The translations under genes were made by a program, and so were the position numbers. 64,000 nt of DNA from Stackebrandtia endophytica. Its GTDB lineage: Bacteria > Actinomycetota > Actinomycetes > Mycobacteriales > Micromonosporaceae. The stretch covers positions 2,170,001 to 2,234,000 of the forward strand of contig NZ_VFOW01000001.1 of NCBI RefSeq assembly GCF_006716355.1. Direction: 5' to 3'. The notes beneath the pieces were generated by a model. That model was not told the DNA's origin and did not search any database. It worked only from the letters and a program-made list of their open reading frames with translations. Below are positions 33,389 through 44,527 of the stretch, piece after piece; positions within the stretch are counted from its first letter, which is position 1, and each line of letters opens with the position of its first letter.

Positions 33389-34029
33389 CCCGATACCTCA
33401 CTTCCACGAACCTACCGACCTGGTGGCATCCGCTGGCAGAGCGCGCCGCCAAGATAGAAGGCAGGGAGATAACCCGCTTCCTGCCGCCGAAGAACGGCGA
33501 CGCGACCCCGTCGGCGGTGCTGATCCTGCTGGCCGAAGGCGGCGACGGCCCCGATGTGCTGCTGATGCAGCGGTCGGCGACCCTGCGCCACCACGCGGGA
33601 CAACCCAGCTTCCCCGGCGGTGTCACCGAACCCGACGACGCCGACCCGATCGCCACCGCGCTGCGAGAGGCCAATGAGGAGGTCGGCCTCGACCCGACCA
33701 GCGTGACCGTCGTGACCACGTTGCCCGACCTGTGGATCAACGTCACCAACTACCGCGTCACCCCGGTGCTGGCGTGGTGGCACACCGCGCATCCGATCCT
33801 GTCGATCAACCCGGGCGAGGTGTCCTCGGTGGCGCGGGTACCGCTGAGTGACCTGGCCGACCCGATCCGCCGGGTCCGCGCCCGGCACCCCAGCGGCTAC
33901 ATAGGACCGGGATTCGACGTCAACGGGATGCTCGTGTGGGGCTTCACCGCCGGCGTACTGGCGACGGTGCTGCGACTGGGCGGCTGGGAACAGCCGTGGG
34001 AACCGGGACGACTGCACGACCTGGCGTAA
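33385..34029 (+). CDS. Nudix hydrolase (CoA pyrophosphatase-like)
   Basis: A 214-residue Nudix protein. The Nudix box is GGVTEPDDADPIATALREAN followed by EEVGL, preceded by MQRSATLRHHAGQPSFPGGV, a motif typical of the NudL/CoA diphosphatase (COG0494 and UPF0035) branch. It probably hydrolyses CoA or a related diphosphate. The start GTG overlaps the thioredoxin stop (GTGA). It corresponds by position to Rv3672c. The C-terminal GPGFDVNGMLVWGFTAGVLA is the usual family end. Confidence 0.9.
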   Translation: MTRYLTSTNLPTWWHPLAERAAKIEGREITRFLPPKNGDATPSAVLILLAEGGDGPDVLLMQRSATLRHHAGQPSFPGGVTEPDDADPIATALREANEEVGLDPTSVTVVTTLPDLWINVTNYRVTPVLAWWHTAHPILSINPGEVSSVARVPLSDLADPIRRVRARHPSGYIGPGFDVNGMLVWGFTAGVLATVLRLGGWEQPWEPGRLHDLA

Positions 34030-34180
34030 CGACCGTCCCGATTGACCGAACGACGTCTGGCGAACCGCCACCGCTCGGTCATGGCGGTCCGCCCGTAGGC
34101 TTTATCGAACGGACTCGGTAAGGTCGGCGGCTCGCGGGCTCGCGTTCGGCTCGTGGTGTGTTGCTGGTTGGGAGGCCGGG

Positions 34181-35368
34181 ATGAACGGTGGCATCGTCGT
34201 CGACATCATCATCATCCTGCTGGCCCTTCTGTTCGCCATCAACGGACACCGTCAGGGATTCATCGTCGGCGCGTTGACCTTCGCCGGTTTCTTCGGCGGG
34301 GCACTGCTGGGAGTCCGGTTGGCGCCGGTCATCGTCGAACTGTCCCAAGAACCGTTGGCCCGCGTCATCCTGGCGTTGGCGACCGTGTTCGGGTTGGCGC
34401 TGTTCGGCCAGTGGCTCGCATCGGCGCTGGGCCTGAGACTGCGCCGGAGGATCAAACGGCGCGGTGTCCGTCGACTCGACGAAGCCGGCGGCACCCTGGT
34501 GTCGATCCTCGCGGTGCTGCTGGTCGCCTGGATGGTCGCCGCACCGCTGGCTTCCTCGGGCCTGCCGGGCGTGTCGGCGGCGGTACGCAACAGCGCGATC
34601 GTCGGCGCGGTCGACGAGACGATGCCCGACCCGGTCCGCGGCATCTACGAGGCGCTGCGGGATTCGGTGAACACCAACGGATTCCCCGACGTGTTCGCCG
34701 GCCTGGACCCCAGCGACATCCAACCGGTGGACCCACCCGACCCGGAACTGGCGGCCTCCGCCGTGGTGCAGGCCGCCCAGGTGTCGGTGCTGAAGGTCTC
34801 CGGAGACGCCCCACAGTGCGACCGGCACATCGAGGGATCCAGCTTCGTCTTCGACCATGAACTGGTCATGACCAACGCCCACGTCGTCGCCGGAACCGAG
34901 ACCGTATCGGTGGCCACCGAGGACGGACAGTTGGAGGCCCGGGTCATCGTCTACGACCCGCAACGCGACCTGGCGGTCCTGTGGGTGCCCGGTCTGACCG
35001 CGCCCCCGCTGCCGTTGACCGACTCCCCCGCCGAATCCGGTGAGAACACCATCGTGTTGGGGTACCCGCAAGGTGGCCCCTACACCGCGACCCCGTCCCG
35101 GATCCGGGAGGAACGCAACGTCACCGGACCCAACATCTACAACTCCGCCGACGTCACCCGCGAGGTGTACTCGCTGCGGGCCCGAGTGATCAGCGGCAAC
35201 TCCGGCGGACCACTGCTCTCGGAGTCCGGGGAGGTCTACGGAGTCATCTTCGCCGCGGCCGTCGACGACGACGAGACCGGATACGCACTCACCATGGCCG
35301 AGGCCTACCCCGTGATGGATCAAGGGCGCGCCACCACCGCGGCCGTCAGCACACAGGGCTGCTCCTGA
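34181..35368 (+). CDS. marP: MarP-type acid-resistance periplasmic serine protease
   Basis: A 395-residue membrane-anchored protease. Four N-terminal helices lie at about residues 3-22, 27-48, 60-85 and 103-124, the CvpA-like region. The chymotrypsin-like domain outside the membrane has a complete triad: His234 in VMTNAHVVAG, Asp263 in YDPQRDLAVL and Ser341 in VISGNSGGPLL. These positions match M. tuberculosis MarP (Rv3671c), which protects against acid and oxidative stress by activating a peptidoglycan hydrolase. The order nth-thioredoxin-Nudix-marP is the same. The ATG at 34181 follows GGGAGG at a slightly long spacing. Confidence 0.95.
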   Translation: MNGGIVVDIIIILLALLFAINGHRQGFIVGALTFAGFFGGALLGVRLAPVIVELSQEPLARVILALATVFGLALFGQWLASALGLRLRRRIKRRGVRRLDEAGGTLVSILAVLLVAWMVAAPLASSGLPGVSAAVRNSAIVGAVDETMPDPVRGIYEALRDSVNTNGFPDVFAGLDPSDIQPVDPPDPELAASAVVQAAQVSVLKVSGDAPQCDRHIEGSSFVFDHELVMTNAHVVAGTETVSVATEDGQLEARVIVYDPQRDLAVLWVPGLTAPPLPLTDSPAESGENTIVLGYPQGGPYTATPSRIREERNVTGPNIYNSADVTREVYSLRARVISGNSGGPLLSESGEVYGVIFAAAVDDDETGYALTMAEAYPVMDQGRATTAAVSTQGCS

Positions 35369-35370
35369 CC

Positions 35371-35712
35371 TCACGCGTTGTCGGGGGACTCCAGACGACG
35401 GCGGATCGCGATGACCTCGTCGCGGGTGTCGAAACGCGCGGCGGCGACCTCCAGCCACAACCGCGTCGCCAACAACGTGACCAGGCACACCAACGGCCCG
35501 AGAACGATCGCCAGCCACCCCAGGGAGCTGCCGCCGATCACGGCCAACACACCGACCAGCACGAAACCCGCCGCGAACAACGCGGTCAACACCAGACTGA
35601 CGCTGTAGTACGCCGACACCAGCCGACGCCCCGCCAAACCGGTGAACCCGGCGTCGACGAGCGCGGCGGCCACACCCAACCGTCGGGCTTCGGGGTCACG
35701 TCGATCGGTCAT
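35371..35712 (-). CDS. DUF4282 small membrane protein
   Basis: A 113-residue protein with two central hydrophobic helices (SAYYSVSLVLTALFAAGFVL and SLGWLAIVLGPLVCLVTLLA) and polar ends. The LYxxEF-like pattern of DUF4282 is seen as RLWLEVAAARFDTRDEVIAI. The family is widespread in actinobacteria and has no known role. It is convergent with marP (2 bases apart) and divergent from crp. Confidence 0.82.
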   Translation of the reverse strand: MTDRRDPEARRLGVAAALVDAGFTGLAGRRLVSAYYSVSLVLTALFAAGFVLVGVLAVIGGSSLGWLAIVLGPLVCLVTLLATRLWLEVAAARFDTRDEVIAIRRRLESPDNA

Positions 35713-36067
35713 GAAGGTCTACCTTTCGGGCGCGGTGGGGTGATGGCCGGACGGCCCGATCCCATACGGATCGACCACACACGACCTACTCACGGTGACA
35801 CGCGCACGAGGATACGCGGCGAGACGTGACGCAGTTCTCGTGGTCATGATCAAACGGTCGAGGATAATGTCGTATCGGATCTTGGAGGCCGCCGTCACGG
35901 TGACCTCCACGCCGTCGGATCGACCACGACCCGACGGCGTGATGATAACGGCAGGTGGGAGCGTCCACACCTGACTGAAACAAATCTTTCGGGCCAGCGC
36001 CCTAAAGATCGCTGGATGGGCATACACTCGGGTCTGCGTGGTGTGTGCGCTAATAGGAGGTGCAGGG
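35713..36067. promoter_or_regulatory. crp upstream region
   Basis: A 355-base intergenic region between DUF4282 (minus strand) and crp (plus strand). A possible -10 (TACACT) lies at about 36025, and a strong ribosome-binding site (GGAGG) 7 bases before the crp start. I see no TGTGA-N6-TCACA Crp site and no gene. Confidence 0.4.
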
Positions 36068-36745
36068 ATGGACGAGACACTGACCCGTGCGGGGTTGTTC
36101 CAGGGGGTAAACCCGGAGGCCGTTGACGCGCTGTCGAAAGAGCTCGAGCACATCGAGGTCAAGAAGGGCCAGACGGTCTTCACCGAGAGCGAACCGGGCG
36201 ACAGCCTGTACATCGTGCTGACCGGCAAGGTCAAGCTGGGACGTCGATCCGCTGACGGTCGCCAGAACCTGCTCGCCGTCATGGGACCATCCGACATGTT
36301 CGGCGAACTGTCTCTCTTCGACCCCGGCCCGCGTACCGCGACCGCGACCGCGTTGACCGACGTTCGGCTGGCCCGCCTGGGCAAGTCGTCGCTGCGTCCG
36401 TGGTTGACCGACCGTCCCGAGATCGCCGAGCAGCTGCTGCGCGTGATCGCTCGCCGGTTGCGCCGCACCAACGACCTGATGGCCGACCTCATCTTCACCG
36501 ATGTCCCCGGCCGGGTCGCCAAGTCGCTGCTGCAGATGGCCAGCCGGTTCGGCACCCGCGACGGCGGCGTGCTGCGCGTCACCCACGACCTCACTCAGGA
36601 GGAACTGGCTCAGCTGGTGGGTGCGTCGCGTGAGACCGTCAACAAGGCGCTCGCCGACTTCGCCGGCCGTGGTTGGCTGCGGTTGGACGGCAAGAGCGTC
36701 ATCATTCTCGACCCGGAGCGTCTCGCCCGTCGCGCCCGAGTCTGA
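36068..36745 (+). CDS. crp: Crp/Fnr family transcriptional regulator (cAMP receptor)
   Basis: A 225-residue regulator matching actinobacterial Crp/GlxR. The cyclic-nucleotide domain includes [20 protein letters not shown] and the phosphate-binding cassette [20 protein letters not shown] (Gly-Glu-Leu-Ser and Arg-Thr-Ala for cAMP). The helix-turn-helix is [20 protein letters not shown]. It binds TGTGA-type palindromes and controls carbon and respiration genes. The ATG at 36068 follows GGAGG at 7 bases. A strong hairpin ends the transcript. In mycobacteria the same gene (Rv3676) is next to nth; here the nth-marP block lies in the reverse orientation. Confidence 0.96.
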   Translation: MDETLTRAGLFQGVNPEAVDALSKELEHIEVKKGQTVFTESEPGDSLYIVLTGKVKLGRRSADGRQNLLAVMGPSDMFGELSLFDPGPRTATATALTDVRLARLGKSSLRPWLTDRPEIAEQLLRVIARRLRRTNDLMADLIFTDVPGRVAKSLLQMASRFGTRDGGVLRVTHDLTQEELAQLVGASRETVNKALADFAGRGWLRLDGKSVIILDPERLARRARV

Positions 36746-36807
36746 TCGACAGCCGCGCACCGACACACCGCGAGTTCTTCGCCGGTTAGGCGGTTATACG
36801 ACCGTGT

Positions 36808-36840
36808 AGCCCCGGAAGAGGCAACGTCCTCTCCGGGGCT
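36808..36840. terminator. Bidirectional terminator between crp and a GNAT gene
   Basis: An inverted repeat, AGCCCCGGAAGAGG with CCTCTCCGGGGCT (36808-36821 and 36828-36840, one bulge), lies between two convergent genes. Confidence 0.78.
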
Positions 36841-36849
36841 TCATGCTGG

Positions 36850-37338
36850 TCAGGCCTTCGCGAACGCGTACCGGACGGTGTCGCCCTCGGTGCTGCGGTG
36901 CTCGAAACCGGCCTTCTCCAGGACTCGGATAGACGCCGGATTCGACAGGTCCGCGGTGGCGAACACGGTGCCCACGCCCGTCGCGGTGAGCGCGAACTCC
37001 GCGACGGCACGGGCGGCCTCGGTGGCGTAGCCGCGGCCACGCCGGGACGCCACGACGCCGTAACCGATCTCGACGGCTCCGTCGGCGGGCGGCCAGAACA
37101 TGCCGATCGAACCCACCACTGTGGTGCTTTCGCGCTCGATGATCAGGCGGTGGCCGTAGGCACCGAGCCATGCGGGGTTCTTGTCGAAGAGCTTGGCGAT
37201 GACCCGGTCACCCTCGTCGGGGAAGTCCTCGGCCCAGTCGGCGAGTCGGGTGCCGTCGACGACGGCGGTGGCCTCGGCGGTGGTCCAGGGCCGCAGGACG
37301 AGACGCTCGGTGGTCAGGTCGGTGTCGGGGGAAGTCAC
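36850..37338 (-). CDS. GNAT family N-acetyltransferase (RimJ/RimL-like)
   Basis: A 162-residue acyltransferase of the RimJ/RimL type. It opens with TTERLVLRPWTTAEATAVVD, has a central beta region RESTTVVGSIGMFWPPADGA and VEIGYGVVASRRGRGYATEA with the acetyl-CoA loop RRGRGYATEA, and ends IRVLEKAGFEHRSTEGDTV. Substrates of relatives include ribosomal proteins and antibiotics; none can be assigned here. It is a single gene, convergent with crp. Confidence 0.92.
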   Translation of the reverse strand: MTSPDTDLTTERLVLRPWTTAEATAVVDGTRLADWAEDFPDEGDRVIAKLFDKNPAWLGAYGHRLIIERESTTVVGSIGMFWPPADGAVEIGYGVVASRRGRGYATEAARAVAEFALTATGVGTVFATADLSNPASIRVLEKAGFEHRSTEGDTVRYAFAKA

Positions 37339-38091
37339 GGGTATCTCCTGGTCGTGAGGTGAGGGCCGGGCGACGCGGTCGTCATCGCGTCGGCCGGTTG
37401 CGGGCAGGCTGATTCGGGCCGACGGCGGCCAGGTTCATCAACCTCGGCGATCCCGTGATCACGCGTCTGTCGCGCTGGGCGACGGTAACAGTCGTGGTCC
37501 ATCCGACGCCTGTCGCGGCCTGGTGTTTCGGCTGTGGCCTTGGGCCGTACCGTGGTCGGAGAAGAACCCGGTTCGGCAACACCGAGCCGTTGACGGAACT
37601 GGTGCGCGCCCGGCCCGAGGTGTGCCGTCCTGACCGCCTGCCGGTTCTCAGAGTGCCGCCCCGCACGCCCGCTCAGCGCGTGCGCTTCCGATCACCGATG
37701 TCGCGCGGGCTCAGCAGGCGTACGGCTGGACCGGCGCAACGGCGCCGCCTCCCCACCCGCCCAGGTGCGACGTTCTGCCGCAGGCAGACCAAAAACAGAG
37801 CGCAAGACACTCGCGGGCGCCGCCTACCCACCCATCCGACCTCATAGTCCTGGAAGGGAATTCGCCCGCCCAGGTGCGGCCTTCTGCCGCAGGCAGACCA
37901 AAAACAAAGCGCAAGACGCGGGCTTCCGCCGCCTACCCACCGGTCCGGGCCACCCATAGGTCCGGAAGGGGATTCGCCCGTCCAGGTGCGTGCATCGCAA
38001 GGCGCTCGCGGGCGCCGCCTACGGTTTTGGTAGGCAAGCCCACGAGCAACGCAGCGAGGTGCGTGCCTGGGCGAGCGAATGGGCGAGCGAA
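37339..38091. repeat. Tandem-repeat patch without genes
   Basis: A 750-base gap between the GNAT and kinase genes. From 37756 to about 38035 it holds about 2.5 copies of a unit of 109-112 bases, starting at 37756, 37865 and 37977 (each with CCCG[C/T]CCAGGTGCG). The first two share CTGCCGCAGGCAGACCAAAA and further blocks such as GCCGCCTACCCACC and GGAAGGG; the third is truncated. The first half of the gap shows no gene. The repeat has no protein-coding pattern consistent between copies. Confidence 0.75.
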
Positions 38092-39819
<1,728 letters not shown>

Positions 39820-39914
39820 GCTCACGCTCGCTAAGTTAAAGCACCAGGACACGCGCAGTGTATGCCGTTCGGTTGAAAGGACCTAACCAACCGGACCAAT
39901 TTCGTCCACCCGGG

Positions 39915-42900
39915 TCAGGAAGCCGACACCACCTGCCGCTGCGCGGCACCGATGTCCACTCCAGACTCCCGGGCGACTCTGGCGACGAATTCCCCGGAGA
40001 AAGCGTCTTCACCGGGTGAGTTCAGGGCACGCAGTGCCCAGGTCCTCGCCTCGTCGGTCCGGCCGTCGGCCAACAGCAGTTGAGCGTACCGGGCGACGAC
40101 CCGTCGGCGTGGGAACAACAGCGCCGGCGCGGTGTACTCCTCACTCAACTCTGCCAACCACCGCATCGCCGTGTCGCGGTCGCCCTTGGCGAGTCGCGCC
40201 TCGGCCCGCAGGGCCAACGGACCGACCTTCACCGGCTCCAACACCTCGTGCGGAACGGCCAGCGCCAACGTGCTGCGTGCCGAGGCCTCCGCGCCGTCGG
40301 CGTCGCCCAGTCCGAGCAGGCAGAAACCGCGCAGCGTGTAAGTCATCCCCGACAGCAGCGGGTGGGCCGCCTCCGCCGCATAGTGTTCGGCGTCGTCCAG
40401 CAGGTTCATCGCATGGTCGAGTTCGCCCAGGTCACGCGCGATATGAGCACGCACCACCAGGGTGAAACCGCGACCCCAGGTGTCGTCGATGCGGTCGAAG
40501 GAACGGAAGGCCCGCCGTGCCATCGAGTCGGCCTGTTCGACGTGCCCCAGCTCGACCGCACTGAACGCGCCGACGGCCCGCAACATGCCGACCGCCCAGG
40601 CGTCACCGACTTTTTCACCGAATGGCCCGAAGGCCTCGGCGAGTCGACCCGCCTCACGAAGTCGACCGGCCAGCAGACGTGTGAAGGCCGCTGAACTACG
40701 CACCCAGGCGCGGCCCATCCGGTCGCGTTGCATCGCGAAGTGGCGGGCCGCACGACCGAGGGACCCCTCGGCGGCGGAGAAGTCACCCCGGCTGGTCTGC
40801 ACCCACGCGAGGTGTTGCAACGCCCACGCCTGTGCGCGACTGTCCTGGGCACCGCTGGCGACCTCCAACGCGGTGGTGAAGCGTTCCTCCGCGCGACGCA
40901 ACCGCCCGGCGAGGTAGTCGAACATTCCCAGGCGGCACAGGGCGTCGGACTGCTCGTTGGCGAGGCCGGCGTCGCTGGCGACCTGCCACGCCTGACGCCA
41001 CGCGGTCGCGGCGTTGTCCTGTTCTCCGATGGCGCGGTAGGTGCGCCCCGCCAACACGAGCGTTCGCGCCGCGATCGGCGCGTCGACCGATGAGACGGTC
41101 TCGGGTTCGGTGCCCAGCAGCTGGATGCCCAGGTTCAGCGCCAATGCCTCCAGGCCCGCCAGCGCCTCACCGGTTTGTCCCAGGCGCAGTTGAGCCCGCA
41201 CCCGCACCAGTTGGTCGGCCATGGACAACGGACGCAGCACCGCCGATCCCTCCAGCAGCCGCAGGGCGTCACCAGGTTCGGCGGCATCCATGGCGCGGGA
41301 CGCGGCCCGGCCGTAGGCGGTGATGCAGGAGTCGGTGACCGCGAACGCCTTGGCGTTGGCGGGCAGCTGCATGTCCTTGGCGAGCTGGATCGCCTTGGTG
41401 GCGTGGTTGATGACGAACTCGTCGGCTTGCGGGGCTTGCAGGCTGGTGGTGTGCACCGCCCATCTGGCCAGCCGCGCGTGACGGTCGGCGAGGTCGGCTT
41501 TGCCGAGCCCGTTGTAGGCGGCCTCTCTCATCAGCGGTGTCACGAACCGGTATCCGCCGTGGGTGCGGCGGCGCAGCATCTGCCGGGACAGCAGCTCCTC
41601 GATGGCGGTGTCGATGTCGCCGTTGACGGTGCTCTCGAAGATCTCCAACGCGGATTCGGGGATGGCGTCACCGACGACGGCGACCTCACGCAGTAGTTGC
41701 CGTGCGATCGGCGGGAGGCTGTCGATACGCGCGGTGAGGACCCGCGCCAGGTCGGCGGACAGGAGTTGCCCGGTCAGCGATCCCGGTGCCAGTCGCCACA
41801 CCCCGTCGGATTCGGTGAGCATGCCGCGTTCGGTGAGCAGCGTGACCAGTTCGGCCAGGTAGTAGGGGTTGCCCTGTGCGGTGGCCAGCAGCAGCGATTC
41901 GTCTTCGGAGTCGACTTCGCCGTTGTCGCAGAACGCCGACAGCAGTCGGGCGGCGTCGGCGCCGCGCAGCGGGGTGAGGGTGTAGGCCTCGGCTTCGGAG
42001 ATGCGGGTGAGCACTCCGGCGGTGCGGACCAGGTCGGGGCGCCCCAGGATGAGGACCAGGATGGGGCCGGTCAGTCGTGCGACGGCGGAGCTGAGCAGGT
42101 TCAGGGCCTGCGGGGTGGCCGCGTGCAGATCGTCGACGATCAGCATGAGTGGGCTTTCCCGTGCCAGCAGGTTGAACAGGTCGGCGGCGACTGCGGGGAT
42201 CGACTCGCTTTCGGATTCGGCGTCGCCGCCGGAGCCGTCGGGTCGCCCGGGTGCCTGGGGTGCGGGACCGAAGCCCAGCAGTGACAGCAATAGGTCGACG
42301 TTGAGCGCGCTGACGTCGTTGGTGGCGTTGGTGCCGTATCTCTCGACCACGCGACGCAGCTGTCGTTCACCGGCCGCACGGTCCTCCGATATGGACAGAC
42401 CGATGGCCTTCCGGACCAGATCGGCCAGCGGTCCCAGCCGATAGCCCTGCCCGTAGGCGGCGGCCCGCACCGATAGGACACGGGCGCCACGGCTGGTGGC
42501 CAGGCGCGCCGATTCCAACGCGAACCGGGTCTTCCCCAGCCCGGCGTCACCGGTGACCACGACCGAGAGTGGTTCGCCCCGGTCGATGACGGCCTCCAAC
42601 CGACCTGAGATCCGGCCCATCTCCGGACCTCGGCCCACGAAGGGGGCCTGGTCGCCGAGACTGGCGCGAGTACCCGGTTCATCGTGCAGACCGAGCAGTT
42701 CGTACACCTCGACCGGTTTGCGCTTCCCCTTCAACCGCAACGGCGTCAGGCGTCGCCACGCGGCGACGTGCCGGGTCGCGGTGACGGTCTCGTCGCTGGC
42801 GTAGACGGTGCCCACGCCGGCCGCATCGGCCAACCGCGCGGCGGTGTTGACGGTGTCGCCGATGACGGTGTACTCCACCGACGCCTGCATTCCGGCCACG

Positions 42901-43331
42901 ACCAGGCCCGATCGCAGTCCGACGCGCAGACCCAGGGGGACACCGCCACCGGATTCGGTCTTCAACAGTTTGCGGACCGCGCGGCGCATCCGCTGCGCGG
43001 CACGCACGGCGCGTTCGGCGTCGTCGTCGTGCGCGATGGGCGCACCGAACACGGCCATGAGGCCGTCGCCGGTCAGTTTGTCGACGTGGCCGCCGTATTC
43101 GTTGACGGCTTTGGCGCACTCGGCCAACACCATGTCGGTGACGGCGCCGACCCGTTCGGGGTCCTGGTCCTCCGACCAGGCCGTGAAGTCGGAGAGGTCG
43201 CAGAACAGAACGGTCACGACCCGCCGTTCGGTGGCGGGCATGGAAGCCACCGGAGACAGGGGGCCACCGCAGTTGTGGCAGTAACGTGCGCCGGGAACCA
43301 CGACGACGGTGCCACAGAACGGGCAGGTCAT
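39915..43331 (-). CDS. Class III adenylate cyclase with AAA ATPase and TPR-like repeats
   Basis: A 1138-residue multi-domain signalling protein. Order: an N-terminal zinc ribbon (CPFCGTVVVVPGARYCHNC), then a class III cyclase domain at about residues 37-220 with both metal aspartates (VLFCDLSDFTAW and GDGLMAVFG), the substrate Lys (VDKLTGDG) and transition-state residues in YTVIGDTVNTAARLADAAG. A STAND-type ATPase follows with Walker A VVVTGDAGLGKTRFALE, and a long helical TPR-like C-terminus ends IGAAQRQVVSAS. The domain set resembles mycobacterial Rv0386/Rv1358-like cyclase-ATPases. It should make cAMP in response to an unknown signal and so feed Crp, encoded about 3 kb away. GGAGGGAG precedes the ATG at 43331. 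Confidence 0.93.
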   Translation of the reverse strand: MTCPFCGTVVVVPGARYCHNCGGPLSPVASMPATERRVVTVLFCDLSDFTAWSEDQDPERVGAVTDMVLAECAKAVNEYGGHVDKLTGDGLMAVFGAPIAHDDDAERAVRAAQRMRRAVRKLLKTESGGGVPLGLRVGLRSGLVVAGMQASVEYTVIGDTVNTAARLADAAGVGTVYASDETVTATRHVAAWRRLTPLRLKGKRKPVEVYELLGLHDEPGTRASLGDQAPFVGRGPEMGRISGRLEAVIDRGEPLSVVVTGDAGLGKTRFALESARLATSRGARVLSVRAAAYGQGYRLGPLADLVRKAIGLSISEDRAAGERQLRRVVERYGTNATNDVSALNVDLLLSLLGFGPAPQAPGRPDGSGGDAESESESIPAVAADLFNLLARESPLMLIVDDLHAATPQALNLLSSAVARLTGPILVLILGRPDLVRTAGVLTRISEAEAYTLTPLRGADAARLLSAFCDNGEVDSEDESLLLATAQGNPYYLAELVTLLTERGMLTESDGVWRLAPGSLTGQLLSADLARVLTARIDSLPPIARQLLREVAVVGDAIPESALEIFESTVNGDIDTAIEELLSRQMLRRRTHGGYRFVTPLMREAAYNGLGKADLADRHARLARWAVHTTSLQAPQADEFVINHATKAIQLAKDMQLPANAKAFAVTDSCITAYGRAASRAMDAAEPGDALRLLEGSAVLRPLSMADQLVRVRAQLRLGQTGEALAGLEALALNLGIQLLGTEPETVSSVDAPIAARTLVLAGRTYRAIGEQDNAATAWRQAWQVASDAGLANEQSDALCRLGMFDYLAGRLRRAEERFTTALEVASGAQDSRAQAWALQHLAWVQTSRGDFSAAEGSLGRAARHFAMQRDRMGRAWVRSSAAFTRLLAGRLREAGRLAEAFGPFGEKVGDAWAVGMLRAVGAFSAVELGHVEQADSMARRAFRSFDRIDDTWGRGFTLVVRAHIARDLGELDHAMNLLDDAEHYAAEAAHPLLSGMTYTLRGFCLLGLGDADGAEASARSTLALAVPHEVLEPVKVGPLALRAEARLAKGDRDTAMRWLAELSEEYTAPALLFPRRRVVARYAQLLLADGRTDEARTWALRALNSPGEDAFSGEFVARVARESGVDIGAAQRQVVSAS

Positions 43332-43568
43332 CGCGCTCCCTCCACCTCGTTTTGAGAACCGGTCGGGTAGATCCGGACGGGTTCTCGATGACACGCGTGA
43401 CCGGTGTGCGGTCGGGGACGCGGGACGCCGAGGCGAGGGCGTGGCGAGGCGGAGGAGGGTTGGTACGTGCGACCACGACGACCCCGCCGGGCGACGCATT
43501 CGGCGGTCCGAGCCCAATCCCCACCAACACCTGAATATCCAGACGCTTTCCGAGCGGACTCGATTCGA

Positions 43569-44345
43569 TTACTCACGCACACCCCAACCATCGTCGTCGG
43601 GGTTATGTTCCCCGTCACGTGATGTCAGATACTCCAGTTGAGCGGCGACGGTCGCCTCGGCGGCCGGCCACAGGGAGCGGTCGACGTCGGCGTAGACCAC
43701 CTCCACGATCTGGCGGGCGGTGGTGGCGCCCGCCTCGCGCGCGGCGTCGACCTGCACGAGGCGCTGCCTGCGGTGCGCGAGGTATCCGGTGGCCGCGTCA
43801 CGGCAACTGGGGCGGATGGGCCCGTGTCCGGGCAGCACCGGGACGTCGCCCTGTTGAGCGAGCAGGTCCAGGCTGGCCAGGTAGGCGCCCAGGTCGCCGT
43901 CGGGCCACAGCACGGAGGTCGAGCCGCGTCCCAGGATCGTGTCGCCGGTGAAGACGGCGTCGGCGGCGCCGCTGACGCGGAACGACACCGAGTCCCGGGT
44001 GTGCCCGGGCGTGGGCAGGGTGGTGATCGCGAGGTCGCCGTGGGGCAGGGTCTCGCCGGGGGCCGGGTTGACGATCCGGGCGCCGGTGAGTTCGGCGAAC
44101 CGTTCGAGTCCTTCGGCGTGGTCGGGGTGGTGGTGGGTCAGCAGTACTCCGCACACCGGTCCGGTGGCGGCGACGGCTTGTAGGTGTTCTTCCAGGTGGG
44201 GGCCGGGATCGACGACCAGAGCACCGGATCGCCCGGGGATCACCCAGGTGTTGGTGCCTTCCAGCGTCATGGGGCCGGGGTTGGCGGCCCGAAATAGCCG
44301 TACCCACGGTGGCGTGTCCATCACAGGTTCGGTAACGCTCGTCAC
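43569..44345 (-). CDS. Metallo-beta-lactamase fold hydrolase
   Basis: A 258-residue MBL-fold protein of the RNase Z/LACTB2-like group. Zinc ligands are in VLLTHHHPDHAEGLERFAEL, PTPGHTRDSVSFR and AVFTGDTILGRGSTSVLW, and a further His is in VPVLPGHGPIRPSC. The C-terminal helical LACTB2-type region (YLAHRRQRLVQVDAAREAGA) completes it. It probably hydrolyses a thioester, nucleic acid or glyoxalase-like substrate. It is the counterpart of Rv3677c, which in mycobacteria lies between crp and RidA. The start may be GTG 44345 or ATG 44321. Confidence 0.92.
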   Translation of the reverse strand: MTSVTEPVMDTPPWVRLFRAANPGPMTLEGTNTWVIPGRSGALVVDPGPHLEEHLQAVAATGPVCGVLLTHHHPDHAEGLERFAELTGARIVNPAPGETLPHGDLAITTLPTPGHTRDSVSFRVSGAADAVFTGDTILGRGSTSVLWPDGDLGAYLASLDLLAQQGDVPVLPGHGPIRPSCRDAATGYLAHRRQRLVQVDAAREAGATTARQIVEVVYADVDRSLWPAAEATVAAQLEYLTSRDGEHNPDDDGWGVRE

Positions 44346-44478
44346 GTGACAGAGCCTACGTGGTTCAGCTGACCGAACGCTGGGATCAATCGGTGAGATT
44401 CATCAGTCCGATACGTCTGAACAGGCAATTCGCTGAATCACCGAATACCGGATATATGCGCCACCCGGACAGAATTGA

Positions 44479-44519
44479 CTGACCGAGCACATACCCCGGC
44501 CGGGTAGGTGCTCGGTCAG
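44479..44519 (-). terminator. Hairpin terminator after RidA
   Basis: A perfect 12-base inverted repeat (CTGACCGAGCAC at 44479-44490 with GTGCTCGGTCAG at 44508-44519) and an inner stem lie 8 bases beyond the RidA stop codon. Confidence 0.75.
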
Positions 44520-44527
44520 AAGTGACG

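Noticed and set aside
34079-35518. Long minus-strand open frame opposite marP
   Set aside because: It is the antisense shadow of marP and its flanks. Composition is biased (Arg, Gly, His) as expected from GC-rich codons read backward, and no start context or motif is present. Long frames opposite guaA (55303-56601), the FUSC gene (57317-58822) and guaB3 (60556-61707) were rejected for the same reason.
35719-36594. Minus-strand frame opposite crp
   Set aside because: It is antisense to crp, Ser/Arg-rich, and lacks any motif.
37455-37847. Plus-strand frame entering the repeat patch
   Set aside because: The C-terminal part runs through the tandem repeat, the copies are not read in one common frame, and no family motif was seen. 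Left as intergenic.
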